From positions 1,860,001-1,924,000 of the forward strand of contig NC_009445.1 in NCBI RefSeq assembly GCF_000026145.1: a stretch of DNA of 64,000 nt. Reading direction: 5' to 3'. Source of the stretch: Bradyrhizobium sp. ORS 278 (lineage in GTDB: Bacteria > Pseudomonadota > Alphaproteobacteria > Rhizobiales > Xanthobacteraceae). The position numbers and the translations under genes were made by a program. Shown in pieces: positions 54,979-64,000 of the stretch. How positions within the stretch are numbered: position 1 is the first letter of the stretch; every line of letters starts with the position of its first letter. A model generated the notes under the pieces. The model was not told the origin of the DNA and ran no database searches. It saw only the letters and a program-made list of their open reading frames with translations.

Positions 54979-55740
54979 ATGCGGCTGAAGGATAAGGTCG
55001 CCATCATCACCGGCGGCGGCTCCGGCATCGGCCGCGCCAGCGCCGTGATGTTCGCGCGCGAAGGTGCATTCATCGCGGTGGTGGATCGCGATGCTGCTGG
55101 CGCTGACGAGACGCTGACGCTGGTGCGCGAGGCGGGCGGTGACGGCAGCGTCCATGTCGGCGATGTCGGTGAGGCCGGCTTTGCGAAGGCGACGATCGAG
55201 GGGGTCGCATCGGCGCGCGGCCGGCTCGACGTGCTGATGACGGCGGCGGGCTTTTCCTGCGGCGGCACCGTCGTCACCACCGACCCCGCCGATTGGGACG
55301 CCGTGTTCCGCGCCAATGTCGGTGGCACCTGGCTGTGGGCGAAGGTCGCGGTGCCGATCATGCAGCAGCAGAAGGCGGGATCGATCATCACCGTGGCGTC
55401 GCAGCTCGCTGTCGCAGGCGGCAAGGGCAACAGTGCCTATATCGCCGCCAAGGGCGCGATCATCAGCCTGACCCGCACCATGGCGGTCGACTTCGCCACC
55501 GACGGCGTCCGCGTCAATGCGCTGGCGCCCGGCGCCATCGACACGCCGCTGCTGCGCCGGAGCTTCGCCCGCCACGCCGATCCCGAGCTGGTGCGCGAAG
55601 CCTCGCGCCAGCGGCATGCGATGAAGCGGTTCGGCGAGGCGGACGAGGTCGCGGCGGCGGCGCTGTTTCTAGCGAGCGACGAAGCGTCGTTCACGACTGG
55701 AGCCGTGCTGCCGGTGGATGGCGGCTGGCTGGCGGCGTAG
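54979..55740 (+). CDS. SDR family NAD(P)-dependent oxidoreductase
   Basis: Classical short-chain dehydrogenase of 253 residues: TGGGSGIG at 12-19, NAG-like TAAGFS, catalytic Ser in TVASQLAV, Tyr-x3-Lys in YIAAK, and the C-terminal PVDGGWLA. It is coupled to the epimerase-like gene upstream (1 bp gap). An oxidation step at a secondary alcohol is expected. Confidence 0.9.
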   Translation: MRLKDKVAIITGGGSGIGRASAVMFAREGAFIAVVDRDAAGADETLTLVREAGGDGSVHVGDVGEAGFAKATIEGVASARGRLDVLMTAAGFSCGGTVVTTDPADWDAVFRANVGGTWLWAKVAVPIMQQQKAGSIITVASQLAVAGGKGNSAYIAAKGAIISLTRTMAVDFATDGVRVNALAPGAIDTPLLRRSFARHADPELVREASRQRHAMKRFGEADEVAAAALFLASDEASFTTGAVLPVDGGWLAA

Positions 55741-55815
55741 GAGCGAGCGTTCGAGGCAACGCATGGGCGACTACTTATTGTTAGTTGGAAGCCCGGCTGG
55801 CGCCACGATGGCGGT

Positions 55816-55865
55816 GGGCTCCCCTCCCCGCAAGGGGGAGGGGAACTCACCGTTCGCACGGTGAG
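55816..55865. repeat. Hairpin-rich intergenic repeat, family E (short copy)
   Basis: CTCCCCTCCCCGC and the complementary GGGGGAGGGGA form a hairpin, followed by CTCACCGTTCGCACGGTGAG as a second one. It lies between convergent SDR and LysR genes and may act as a bidirectional transcript end, though no T-run is present. Confidence 0.55.
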
Positions 55866-55892
55866 AGGTCGAGTCCCAAGAGAGGGAAGCGC

Positions 55893-56789
55893 TCAGCGCT
55901 TCGGCGGCGTCCCCTTCCGATCTCGTTGCCGCAAGATATCCGCCAGCGCCGCCGCATTTCGCGACAAAGGTTCGAACCGCGGCGTCAACAAATACGCCCG
56001 CATCGGCGTCTTCGGCGCGAGCGGGCGTGCCGCGAGGTCGGGCCAGGCGCGGCCGCGCAGCACGAACTCGTCGACCACGGCAAGGCCGGCGCCGGCGCGG
56101 ACCATGGCGCAGGCATCGGGCGTGTAGCGCACGATCGTCGTGGGCTCGGGGCCGCCGGCCAACGCTGACGTGACGATGTGACCGTAGGGCGTCTGCGGGC
56201 CGAACCCGACCAGCGGGTAGGGCAGCATGTCCTTCGGCCGGATGCTGCGCAGCTTCGCCAGCGCATGATCGGCCGGCATGATCACGTGCAGCGCGCCTTC
56301 CGCGATCGTCTCCACCGCGACCGTCGGCTCGTCGACCGGCAGCACGGTCACGGCGAGATCGGCGCGCGCGGCGCCGACACGATTGACAATCTCGCGCAGC
56401 GTCAGCGACTCGAACTCGACGCGCAGATCGGGAAAGCTGCTGCGCAGCCGCGCCAATGCGTCGGGCACCATGCCGTATCCCGCGCTCGGGCTGGCCACAA
56501 CGCGGATGGTGCCGGTGCCGCCGGCGCGCAACTCGTCGGCCAGGTCGTTGATGCGCGCGACGCCGCGGTGCACGTGCTCGACCTCGGCGAACAGCCGCTT
56601 GGCCTCCGGCGTCGGCTGCACCCGACCGCTGATGCGCTCGAACAGCTTCAGCTTGAGGCCGTCCTCGGTGTAGGCCAGCAGCCGGCTGATGGCGGGCTGT
56701 GACACCGATAGAAGCCGGGCGGCGCCGCTGATCGAGCCGGTGATCATGATGGCGCGGAAGACTTCGATCTGGCGCAGATTCAGCGGCAT
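55893..56789 (-). CDS. LysR family transcriptional regulator
   Basis: Regulator of 298 residues. The HTH is GSISGAARLLSVSQPAISRLL at about 18-38, followed by the effector domain with TIRVVASPSAGYGM and VETIAEGALHVI. ATG 56789 follows AGAGG. It is divergent from a flavoprotein gene with a perfect palindrome between them and probably controls that gene and the ABC importer behind it. Confidence 0.9.
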   Translation of the reverse strand: MPLNLRQIEVFRAIMITGSISGAARLLSVSQPAISRLLAYTEDGLKLKLFERISGRVQPTPEAKRLFAEVEHVHRGVARINDLADELRAGGTGTIRVVASPSAGYGMVPDALARLRSSFPDLRVEFESLTLREIVNRVGAARADLAVTVLPVDEPTVAVETIAEGALHVIMPADHALAKLRSIRPKDMLPYPLVGFGPQTPYGHIVTSALAGGPEPTTIVRYTPDACAMVRAGAGLAVVDEFVLRGRAWPDLAARPLAPKTPMRAYLLTPRFEPLSRNAAALADILRQRDRKGTPPKR

Positions 56790-56841
56790 GCGACCTCTTG
56801 TCTCGCTGCGGATGATCGCCGACTGTAGCCGTGGGCGACCT

Positions 56842-56862
56842 CCCATAACAAGCTGTTATGGG
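56842..56862. promoter_or_regulatory. Perfect LysR-type palindrome in the divergent promoter
   Basis: Arms CCCATAACA and TGTTATGGG with an AGC centre; the core ATAAC-N5-GTTAT has the T-N11-A form of LysR sites. It is 53 bp upstream of the LysR ATG and 138 bp before the flavoprotein gene. Confidence 0.7.
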
Positions 56863-56999
56863 CGGCGGACAAATCGGTATGGAAGGCTTCAGGCTCGCTT
56901 TGCTAAGCTTTGCCGGCCGGGTGACATGACTGATGGAGAGAGCGTGAGCGACAACAAGCATGTCGAACGCCAAAACGCGTGTTTCATTCGGTGCCCGGC

Positions 57000-58415
57000 A
57001 TGAGCGACGGTCTCGCCGCACTGACGGCCCAGGTTCGCAGCGATCTTGCGAAGATCGCGCATCCCAGCATGCCATGGCTCAAACCTGTTGCCGGTCCCGA
57101 TGAGCGGCCTGCGCTGGACGTACTGATCGTCGGCGGCGGCCAGTCGGGTCTCGCGACCGCGTTCGCTCTGCTGCGCTCGCGCGTCAGCAACATTCTCGTG
57201 CTCGACAAGGCGGAGGAGGGGCGCGAAGGACCGTGGCTGACCTACGCGCGCATGCCCACTTTGCGCAGCCCGAAGGATTTCACCGGCCCCGATCTCGACA
57301 TCCCCTGCCTGACCTATCAGGCGTGGCACGAAGCAAAGTTCGGTGAGCAGAGCTGGCGCGATCTTAACCTGATCCCGCGCGAATATTGGGCAGACTACCT
57401 CGCCTGGTATCGCGACGTGCTCGATCTTCCCGTGCGCAATGGCTGCGAGATCGTCGACATCGCGCCGGCCGAAGGCGGGCTGTTGCGCGTGACGGTGCGC
57501 AGCGCGTCCGGAGAGAGCACGCTGTACGCGCGCAAGATCGTGCTCGCGACCGGCCAGGAGGGCATGGGCGACTGGAGCATTCCAGAACCTTTGCGGCATC
57601 TGCCTGCGACGCGATGCGTACATTCCGGCGCGGCGATCGACTTCGACCGCCTGCGCGGTCGCCGTGTCGCCGTGATCGGCGCCGGCGCATCGGCCTTCGA
57701 CAATGCAGCGGTTGCGCTCGAGGCCGGTGCTAACAGGGTCGATCTGTTGTGCCGCCGCGCGGAAATTCAGTTGATCCAACCTTATCGCTGGCTAACGTTC
57801 CGAGGCTTCCTGCGGCACTTCTCCGAACTCGACGATGCCTGGCGCTGGCGGTTCATGCGCGCCGTGCTCGAACTGCGCGAGGGCTTTCCGCAGCATACCT
57901 ATGACCGCTGCGCGCGCCATGCCGCTTTTCATCTGCACGAGGGCGCGCCCCTGATGGCCGCGCGCGAGACGTCCGATGGTGTCGTGCTCCAGACGGCAAA
58001 AGGCGAGATCACGACCGACTTCGTGATCAGCGCGACCGGTATCTCGATGGATTTCAGCCGGCGTCCTGAGCTGCAGCGCTTCGCCGCCAACATCGCGCGC
58101 TGGTCGGACCGCTACACGCCCGATCCAAGCGAGCGCAACGATCGGCTTGGTGCTTTTCCGTACCTGGCAGACGACTACGCGCTGTGCGAGCGGAGTCCCG
58201 GCAAGACGCCGTGGATCCGTGACATCCATGTGTTCGCAATCGCGTCGACGATGAGCTTCGGTGCGTCCGGATCATCCATCAACGCGATGACGACGGCGGT
58301 GCCGAAGCTCGTGCATGGTCTCACGCGCGGACTGTTCACGGCCGACATCGACAAGCATTGGGCCAACTTTCAGGCCTATGATGTGAGACAGGCCGAGATC
58401 CGCCGTGGCACGTGA
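57000..58415 (+). CDS. FAD/NAD(P)-dependent oxidoreductase, flavin-monooxygenase-like
   Basis: Flavoprotein of 471 residues with two Rossmann sites: FAD-binding VLIVGGGQSGLATAF near 42-56 and NAD(P)-binding VAVIGAGASAFDNAA near 222-236. Between them is VLATGQEGMG, and VISATGISMDF closes the second domain. It resembles class B-type monooxygenases without the Baeyer-Villiger fingerprint. ATG 57000 has no strong ribosome-binding site. It heads a gene row with a peptide-type ABC importer; possibly it oxidises the imported compound. Confidence 0.8.
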   Translation: MSDGLAALTAQVRSDLAKIAHPSMPWLKPVAGPDERPALDVLIVGGGQSGLATAFALLRSRVSNILVLDKAEEGREGPWLTYARMPTLRSPKDFTGPDLDIPCLTYQAWHEAKFGEQSWRDLNLIPREYWADYLAWYRDVLDLPVRNGCEIVDIAPAEGGLLRVTVRSASGESTLYARKIVLATGQEGMGDWSIPEPLRHLPATRCVHSGAAIDFDRLRGRRVAVIGAGASAFDNAAVALEAGANRVDLLCRRAEIQLIQPYRWLTFRGFLRHFSELDDAWRWRFMRAVLELREGFPQHTYDRCARHAAFHLHEGAPLMAARETSDGVVLQTAKGEITTDFVISATGISMDFSRRPELQRFAANIARWSDRYTPDPSERNDRLGAFPYLADDYALCERSPGKTPWIRDIHVFAIASTMSFGASGSSINAMTTAVPKLVHGLTRGLFTADIDKHWANFQAYDVRQAEIRRGT

Positions 58416-58505
58416 TTTGCTGCTGGGCGTGCGTCAGACGAGCCGGCAGCCAACGGCCGATGTTTGTGAGTCCCGGATTTTGAGACTAGCGAGGGAACAG
58501 GGGCG

Positions 58506-60125
58506 ATGAGTTTCAAGATGTCCAAACGTTCGTTGTTTGCGGCGACCGCGTTGCTCGCGGTGTCGTTGGCGGCGCCAGCGGCCAACGCGCAGAGCCGCGC
58601 GGAGACGTTGCGCTATGTCACCGGCGCGACCGTCAACACGCTCGACCCGAACATTCCGGGCTCGACCCGTGAAGCCTTCGCGCTGTCGATGTCGAGCTAC
58701 GACCGGCTGGTGTCGTTCGGCCGCAAGCAACTCAATGGTAAGTGGGTGTTCGATCTCGACACGATCACCGGCGAGCTCGCCGAATCCTATTCGGTCAGCG
58801 CCGACGGATTGAAGATCACCTTCAAGCTGCGCCCCGATGCCAAGTTCCAGGACGGATCGCCGGTGACCGCCGAGGACGTGAAGTGGTCGCTCGACCGCTG
58901 CGTCACCGCGCCGATCCTCGGCAAGGCGCAGCTCTTGACGGGCTCGCTGACCTCGGCCGATCAGTTCAAGGTCATTGATCCCCTGACGATCGAAGTGACG
59001 TTGCCGAAGCCGGACAAGCTGGCGCTGCCGAACCTCGCCACCGTCTATCCGATCATTATCAACTCCAAGCTCGCCAAGGCGCATGCGACCGCTGACGATC
59101 CGTGGGCGCTGAACTGGACCAAGGAGAACGCGGCCGGCAGCGGCGCCTACATCGTCGAGACGTTCAAGCCGGGCGAGCAGGTGATCGCGAAGCGCAACGA
59201 GGCCTGGAACCGCGGCACGCCGGACAAGCCGGCAGCGTTCAAGCGGCTGATCATCCAGTCGGTGCCGGAGCCGGCGACGCGCGCCAATCTGGTCGAGCGC
59301 GGCGACGCCGATCTCGTGATCGATCTCCAGGCCAGCGACGTGCAGTCGCTCGAAGGCAAGGGCAAGCTGAAGGTGATCTCGACGCCGCAATACAATGCGG
59401 TGACCTTCATCTCGATGAACAATACCATCCCGCCGTTCGACAACGTCAATGTGCGCCGCGCCATCGCCTACGCGCTGCCCTATGACGACATGTTCAAGGC
59501 CGCTTTGTTCGGCCGCGGCGCGCCGCTGTTCGGCGCGACCTGGGCCGACGGCAAGCCGACGAGCGGCGGCTATCCGATTCCGCAGCCGATCAAGCTCGAT
59601 CTGGAGAAGGCCAAGGCCTATCTGAAGGACGCCGGCATGCCGGAGGGCTTCTCGACGACGTTCAGCTTCAATGTCGGCCAGGCCGCGACCGCCGAGCCGA
59701 TGGCGGCGCTGGTCAAGGAATCCCTGGCTAAGATCGGCATCAAGGTCGATATCCAGAAGCTGCCGGATGCGCAGATGTCGACGGCGATCAACGAGAAGAA
59801 GCTGCCGTTCTTCATCGAGGGTATCGTCGCCTGGCTGCCGTCGACCGACTACTTCTATCGCAACTTCTACACCGGAAAGCAGCGCTGGAACTACTCCTCG
59901 ACCGACAATGCCGAGCTGGAGAAGATCGCGCAGGAGGCTCGCTTCGAGGCCGACAAGGCGAAGTACGAGGAAGAGGGCAAGGCGCTCAACGCCATCCACT
60001 TCGACCAGATGTTCCAGATCCCGATCTGGCAGGCGGCGCAGGATGCGGTGATGCAGCCGACGGTGGATGGCTACGTCTACCAGTTCACCCGCCAGGTCGA
60101 TTATCGTAACCTGAGCCGCAAGTAG
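58506..60125 (+). CDS. Family 5 ABC transporter substrate-binding protein
   Basis: Periplasmic binding protein of 539 residues. The signal peptide ends Ala-Asn-Ala-Gln near residue 28; the mature start ETLRYVTGATVNTLDPNIPG and the ESYSVSADGLKITFKLR block are typical of the peptide/opine/nickel group. It shares little with the DppA of this window, so a different ligand is likely. Genes for two permeases and a fused ATPase follow after a repeat. Confidence 0.87.
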   Translation: MSFKMSKRSLFAATALLAVSLAAPAANAQSRAETLRYVTGATVNTLDPNIPGSTREAFALSMSSYDRLVSFGRKQLNGKWVFDLDTITGELAESYSVSADGLKITFKLRPDAKFQDGSPVTAEDVKWSLDRCVTAPILGKAQLLTGSLTSADQFKVIDPLTIEVTLPKPDKLALPNLATVYPIIINSKLAKAHATADDPWALNWTKENAAGSGAYIVETFKPGEQVIAKRNEAWNRGTPDKPAAFKRLIIQSVPEPATRANLVERGDADLVIDLQASDVQSLEGKGKLKVISTPQYNAVTFISMNNTIPPFDNVNVRRAIAYALPYDDMFKAALFGRGAPLFGATWADGKPTSGGYPIPQPIKLDLEKAKAYLKDAGMPEGFSTTFSFNVGQAATAEPMAALVKESLAKIGIKVDIQKLPDAQMSTAINEKKLPFFIEGIVAWLPSTDYFYRNFYTGKQRWNYSSTDNAELEKIAQEARFEADKAKYEEEGKALNAIHFDQMFQIPIWQAAQDAVMQPTVDGYVYQFTRQVDYRNLSRK

Positions 60126-60240
60126 GGCCGTCGCCGGTGGAGTGCAGCCGCGTAGCGGTGGCGCTGCACCTTGCTGCTGTTCGGAGAGGAATTCTCTTCT
60201 GAAGTTGGACTGAAGCTCGTGCCGCGCTGCGGCTACGCTC

Positions 60241-60376
60241 CCTCTCCCCGTTCTTACGGGGAGAGGGTTGGGGTGAGGGGCAGACGCACGGGCAGTGCAC
60301 GTGGTGAGCCCTGTACCCCCTCACCCGGATTGCATCTTTCGATGCAATCCAACCTCTCCCCGCAGGCGGGGAGAGG
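60241..60376. repeat. Three-hairpin intergenic repeat, family E
   Basis: Outer hairpins at 60241-60266 and 60353-60376 have identical arms (CCTCTCCCCG and CGGGGAGAGG); the central one at 60327-60350 pairs GGATTGCATC with GATGCAATCC. Flanking GGGTGAGGGG and CCCCTCACCC also pair across the centre. It separates the binding-protein gene from its permease genes and could lower downstream expression. Confidence 0.85.
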
Positions 60377-60443
60377 TGATACCGAGCCGCAGCGGACTGG
60401 TGCGCCTCGCTGACGATGGATTGTTTGAGGAGACGGAAGGCCC

Positions 60444-61475
60444 ATGGGCACGATCGGCGCAACTCTGCTGCGGGCGGGACGACGCTTCGTCTCGTCGCTG
60501 CCGGCGCTGTTCGGCGTGCTGGTCTTCACCTTCCTGCTGATGCGCGTGCTGCCGGGCGACCCGGCCGTGTTCTTCGCCTCCGGGCCCAATGCCGGCAAGG
60601 AGGAGATCGAGGTCATCCGCCGGCAGCTCGGGCTCGACAAGCCGCTGCCGAACCAGCTCGCGATCTATCTGACCGACGTCGCCCGCGGCAATCTCGGCCG
60701 CTCGATGATGACCGGCCAGGCCGTGTCGAAGGATCTCAAGGAGCGGCTGCCGGCTTCGCTGGAACTGACCTTGACGGCGCTGCTGATCGCGCTGGTTTCG
60801 GCGGTGCCGCTCGGCGTCATCGCGGCGCTCAGGCCGGGCTCGCTGGTCGATCACGGCGTGCGGCTGTTCTGCTCGCTCGGCGTCTGCGTGCCGACCTTCG
60901 TCTCGGGATTGCTGTTGATCTACGTGTTCTATTATCTGCTCGGCTTCGCACCGGATCCGACCGGGCGGATCGACATCTTCACCACGATGCCGCCGTCGCG
61001 CACCGGGTTCCTGATGATCGATTTCCTGCTCGCCGGCGATCTCGAGGGCTGGTCGGCGGCGGCGCGGCAGCTGATGCTGCCGGCCTTCACCATGGCGCTG
61101 TTCGTGATCGCGCCGCTGGCGCGCATCACCCGCGCCTCGATGCTGGTCTCGCTCGGCAGCGACTTCGTGCGCACCGCCCGCTCGGTCGGGCTGTCATGGT
61201 GGCGCATCGTCGTCACCTATGCCCTGAGGAACGCGATCCTGCCGGTCATCACCATCGCCGGCATCGTGTTCTCGACCATGCTCGGCGCGAATGTGCTGGT
61301 GGAAAAAGTGTTCTCCTGGCCGGGCGTCGCCTCCTACGCGCTCGACGCGCTGCTGGTCTCGGACTACGCACCGGTGCAGGGCTTCGTTCTGCTGATGGCG
61401 ACGATCTTCGTGATCGTCAATCTGCTGGTCGATCTGCTCTACGGCATGGCCGATCCCCGCGCGACGGTGGCATGA
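60444..61475 (+). CDS. Peptide-type ABC transporter permease (DppB-like)
   Basis: Inner-membrane permease of 343 residues with the LLMRVLPGDPAVFF N-terminal motif of DppB/OppB, the EAA loop DFVRTARSVGLSWWRI and the closing LLVDLLYGMADPR. GGAAGG lies just before ATG 60444. The stop overlaps the next permease gene as ATGA. Confidence 0.92.
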   Translation: MGTIGATLLRAGRRFVSSLPALFGVLVFTFLLMRVLPGDPAVFFASGPNAGKEEIEVIRRQLGLDKPLPNQLAIYLTDVARGNLGRSMMTGQAVSKDLKERLPASLELTLTALLIALVSAVPLGVIAALRPGSLVDHGVRLFCSLGVCVPTFVSGLLLIYVFYYLLGFAPDPTGRIDIFTTMPPSRTGFLMIDFLLAGDLEGWSAAARQLMLPAFTMALFVIAPLARITRASMLVSLGSDFVRTARSVGLSWWRIVVTYALRNAILPVITIAGIVFSTMLGANVLVEKVFSWPGVASYALDALLVSDYAPVQGFVLLMATIFVIVNLLVDLLYGMADPRATVA

Positions 61476-62338
61476 GCATGACCACGATGGAGACGTCATC
61501 GACCTTGCGCCATACCGCTTTCGTGCTGCGCGGCAATCCGGTCACGGCGATCGCGGCCGCCGGCGCGCTGCTGCTGGCGCTGATGGCAATAGCAGCGCCG
61601 TGGCTCGCGCCCTACGATCCCATCGCCTCCGACGTGCCAGCGGCGCTGCAGCCGCCGAGCGCGGCGCACTGGTTCGGTACCGATCAGCTCGGGCGTGACG
61701 TGCTGAGCCGCCTGATCGTGGCGAGCCGGCTCGATCTCACCATCGCCGTGACGGCTGTCGCGGTGTCCTTCGCGATCGGCTCCGTCATCGGCGCGCTGTG
61801 CGGCTATACCGGCGGCCGGCTCGACAAGGCGGTCGGGCGCTTCGTCGACGTGCTGATGGCGTTCCCGCTGTTCGTGCTGGCAATGGCGATGGTTGCCGCG
61901 CTCGGCAACCGCGTCGAGAACATCGTGATCGCGACCGCGATCATCAACCTGCCGTTCTACATCCGCTTCGCGCGAGCCGAGGTGAACATCCGCCGCAACC
62001 TCGGCTGGGTCGAGGCCGCGCGTGCCTGCGGCGAAAGCCACGTCGCCGTGGTGCTGCGCTTCCTGCTGCCGAACGTGCTGCCGGCGATGGCGGTTCAGAT
62101 GTCGCTCAATCTCGGCTGGGCGATCCTCAATGCCGCGGGCCTCTCCTTCATCGGCCTCGGCGTCAAGCCGCCGACGCCGGAGTGGGGCATCATGGTCGCC
62201 GAGGGCGCGCGCTTCATCTCGACGGGGCGGTGGTGGCTGGTGGCGTTCCCGGGCTTGGCACTCATGAGTGCTGTGCTGTGCTTCAACCTGCTCGGCGATG
62301 GCCTGCGCGATATCCTCGATCCCCGGATGCGCACATGA
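61472..62338 (+). CDS. Peptide-type ABC transporter permease (DppC-like)
   Basis: Permease of 288 residues: first span near 26-46, HWFGTDQLGRDVLSRLI, EAA loop ARACGESHVAVVLRF, PEWGIMVAEGAR and the terminal LLGDGLRDILDPRM. Start ATG 61472 overlaps the previous stop, and its stop overlaps the ATPase gene start as ATGA. Confidence 0.92.
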   Translation: MSMTTMETSSTLRHTAFVLRGNPVTAIAAAGALLLALMAIAAPWLAPYDPIASDVPAALQPPSAAHWFGTDQLGRDVLSRLIVASRLDLTIAVTAVAVSFAIGSVIGALCGYTGGRLDKAVGRFVDVLMAFPLFVLAMAMVAALGNRVENIVIATAIINLPFYIRFARAEVNIRRNLGWVEAARACGESHVAVVLRFLLPNVLPAMAVQMSLNLGWAILNAAGLSFIGLGVKPPTPEWGIMVAEGARFISTGRWWLVAFPGLALMSAVLCFNLLGDGLRDILDPRMRT

Positions 62339-64000
62339 CGCCGGATGTGAGAATGAACGAGCGTGGCGCATCCGAGGATGCGCACCTGATCGCGCCGTTG
62401 TTGGAAGTCGAAAACCTCAAGGTCGCCTTCTCCACGCGCCGTGGCCTCGTCGAGGCCGTGCGCGGCGTGTCGCTATCGCTGCAGCCGGGCGAGATGCTGG
62501 GTCTGGTGGGCGAGAGCGGCTCCGGCAAATCGGTGACGGGCTTTGCCATCACCCACCTGCTCGACAAGGCCGGCCGCATCACCGACGGCGCCATCCGCTT
62601 CAAGGGCCAGGACATCACCCGCGCCGGCGGCGCCGATCTGCGCAGCCTGCACGGGGCTGCGATGTCGATGATCTTTCAGAACCCGCGCGCGGCGCTGAAT
62701 CCGATCCGCACCGTCGGTCAGCAGATCGCGGATGCGATCCTCGCGCATCGGCGGCTGTCGCGGCAGGAGGCGCAGGCCGAGGCGCTGCAACTCCTGAAGG
62801 CCGTGCAGATCCGCGATCCCGAACGGCGCATGAGCGCCTATCCGCACGAACTGTCGGGCGGCATGTGCCAGCGGGTGATGATCGCGATCGCGGTCTCCTG
62901 CAATCCGTCGCTGCTGATCGCCGACGAGCCGACCACCGGACTCGACGTCACCACGCAGAAGGTGGTGATGGATCTGCTTGCCCGGATCGCGGCCGAGCGC
63001 GGCATGGCGACGATCCTGATCACGCATGACCTGGGCCTCGCCGCGCGCTACTGCGCGCGCGTGGTGGTGATGGAGCAGGGCAGGCTGGTCGAGGAGGCCG
63101 AGCCGCTGACGCTGTTCCACCGGCCGCAGCATCCCTACACCAAGCGCCTGGTCGCGGCGTCGCCGACGGCGACGTCCCGCATCGAGGACCTCGTGCCCGA
63201 TGGCGAGCGCATTCCGCTGGTCGAGGTGACTGCGCTGCCGCCGCCGGCACACGGCACGCCGCTGCTGCTCGACGTCAAGAACATCGTCAAGCGCTTCGAC
63301 GACGGCACCATCGGCGTCGCCGATTTCTCGATGACCATGCGCGGCGGCGAGAGCGTCGGGCTGGTCGGCGAGAGCGGCTCCGGCAAGAGCACGACCTCGC
63401 GCATGATCTGCCGGCTGATCGACGCCAGCGCGGGCGAGATCCTGTTCGACGGACAATCGATCGGCCAGATCCCGGCGCGCGACTTCCATGCGAGTGCGCT
63501 GCGCAAGGACATCCAGATCGTCTTCCAGGATCCGAACGATAGCCTCAATCCGCGCTACACGGCATTCGACTGTATCGCGCATCCGCTGTTCCGGCTGATG
63601 AACATGCGCTCGGGCGACAAGCTGCGTCAGCGCGTCGAGGAATGCGCCGAGCGCGTCGGCCTGCCGCGCGAGCTGCTGTCGCGCTTTCCGCACCAGCTCT
63701 CCGGCGGCCAGAAGGCGCGCGTCGGCATTGCCCGCGCGATCGCCTGCAAGCCGCGGCTCCTGGTGCTGGACGAGCCGACCGCCGCGCTCGACGTCTCCGT
63801 GCAGGCGGTGGTGCTGCAGCTTCTCAACAAGCTCAGGCGCGAGGACAATCTCGCCTTCCTGTTCGTCAGCCACGATCTCAACGTCGTGCGCATGATGTGC
63901 GACCGCACGATCGTGCTGCGCACCGGCGCCATCGTCGAGCAGGGCGAGAGCCGCGCGCTGTTCGCCAATCCGCAGACCGACTACACTCGCGAGCTGGTCG
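62335..64000 (+). CDS. Fused double ABC ATPase of the peptide-type importer (3' end outside the window)
   Basis: Open from ATG 62335 to the window edge, 555 codons so far. It combines a DppD-like domain (Walker A GESGSGKS, signature LSGGMCQR, Walker [13 protein letters not shown]) with a DppF-like domain ([39 protein letters not shown]). Fusion of both ATPases in one chain recalls GsiA-type importers. The gene is coupled to the permease by ATGA. The ligand is unknown; the nearby LysR-flavoprotein pair hints at a catabolic compound. Confidence 0.9.
   Translation, partial: MTPDVRMNERGASEDAHLIAPLLEVENLKVAFSTRRGLVEAVRGVSLSLQPGEMLGLVGESGSGKSVTGFAITHLLDKAGRITDGAIRFKGQDITRAGGADLRSLHGAAMSMIFQNPRAALNPIRTVGQQIADAILAHRRLSRQEAQAEALQLLKAVQIRDPERRMSAYPHELSGGMCQRVMIAIAVSCNPSLLIADEPTTGLDVTTQKVVMDLLARIAAERGMATILITHDLGLAARYCARVVVMEQGRLVEEAEPLTLFHRPQHPYTKRLVAASPTATSRIEDLVPDGERIPLVEVTALPPPAHGTPLLLDVKNIVKRFDDGTIGVADFSMTMRGGESVGLVGESGSGKSTTSRMICRLIDASAGEILFDGQSIGQIPARDFHASALRKDIQIVFQDPNDSLNPRYTAFDCIAHPLFRLMNMRSGDKLRQRVEECAERVGLPRELLSRFPHQLSGGQKARVGIARAIACKPRLLVLDEPTAALDVSVQAVVLQLLNKLRREDNLAFLFVSHDLNVVRMMCDRTIVLRTGAIVEQGESRALFANPQTDYTRELV

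Overview
The window looks like chromosome from a high-GC, metabolically versatile alphaproteobacterium, most probably Bradyrhizobium or a close relative. This rests on GC-rich coding bias, the many ABC importers, the nor operon layout and several short palindromic intergenic repeat families of the kind seen in Bradyrhizobiaceae genomes. It carries about 60 genes, no rRNA, tRNA, CRISPR array or insertion sequence that I could see. Two genes are broken by single-base frameshifts.

Left part (1-15.3 kb) is a nucleobase and peptide uptake region. It holds the FAD subunit of a xanthine-dehydrogenase-type enzyme, a divergent 8-oxoguanine deaminase, a complete dppABCDF dipeptide importer, a BMP-type nucleoside ABC importer, a secreted outer-membrane barrel divergent from that importer, and a guanine-deaminase-like CDA enzyme. 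Together they could bring purines through both membranes and deaminate or oxidise them. From 15.4 to 22.2 kb come a CDF cation transporter, a DUF378 protein, an MFS transporter, the dgoK-dgoA pair, and a MarR regulator overlapping a frameshifted FUSC exporter gene.

Middle part (22.2-42.6 kb): a Baeyer-Villiger monooxygenase fused to an esterase; serA; a molybdenum block with modABC, an HTH-only ModE, a stand-alone TOBE-domain protein, a DUF2478 protein and a YqeB/EF2563-like protein, with palindromes resembling ModE sites in both promoter regions; an amidase with a lysine-rich tail and an M20 peptidase; several small proteins; and a full norEFCBQD nitric oxide reductase operon with two TTG-N8-CAA (NnrR/FNR-type) boxes.

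Right part (42.9-64 kb) is dominated by pyrimidine and hydantoin metabolism: two carbamoylase paralogues, a URC1-URC4-uracil phosphoribosyltransferase set (the ring-opening URC route first defined in yeast), a cytosine-deaminase-like amidohydrolase, a hydantoin racemase-like protein and a dihydropyrimidinase. These are followed by an epimerase-SDR pair, a LysR regulator divergent from a flavoprotein, and a second peptide-type ABC importer whose fused double ATPase runs off the end of the window. Intergenic spaces in this part are packed with at least five families of palindromic repeats.
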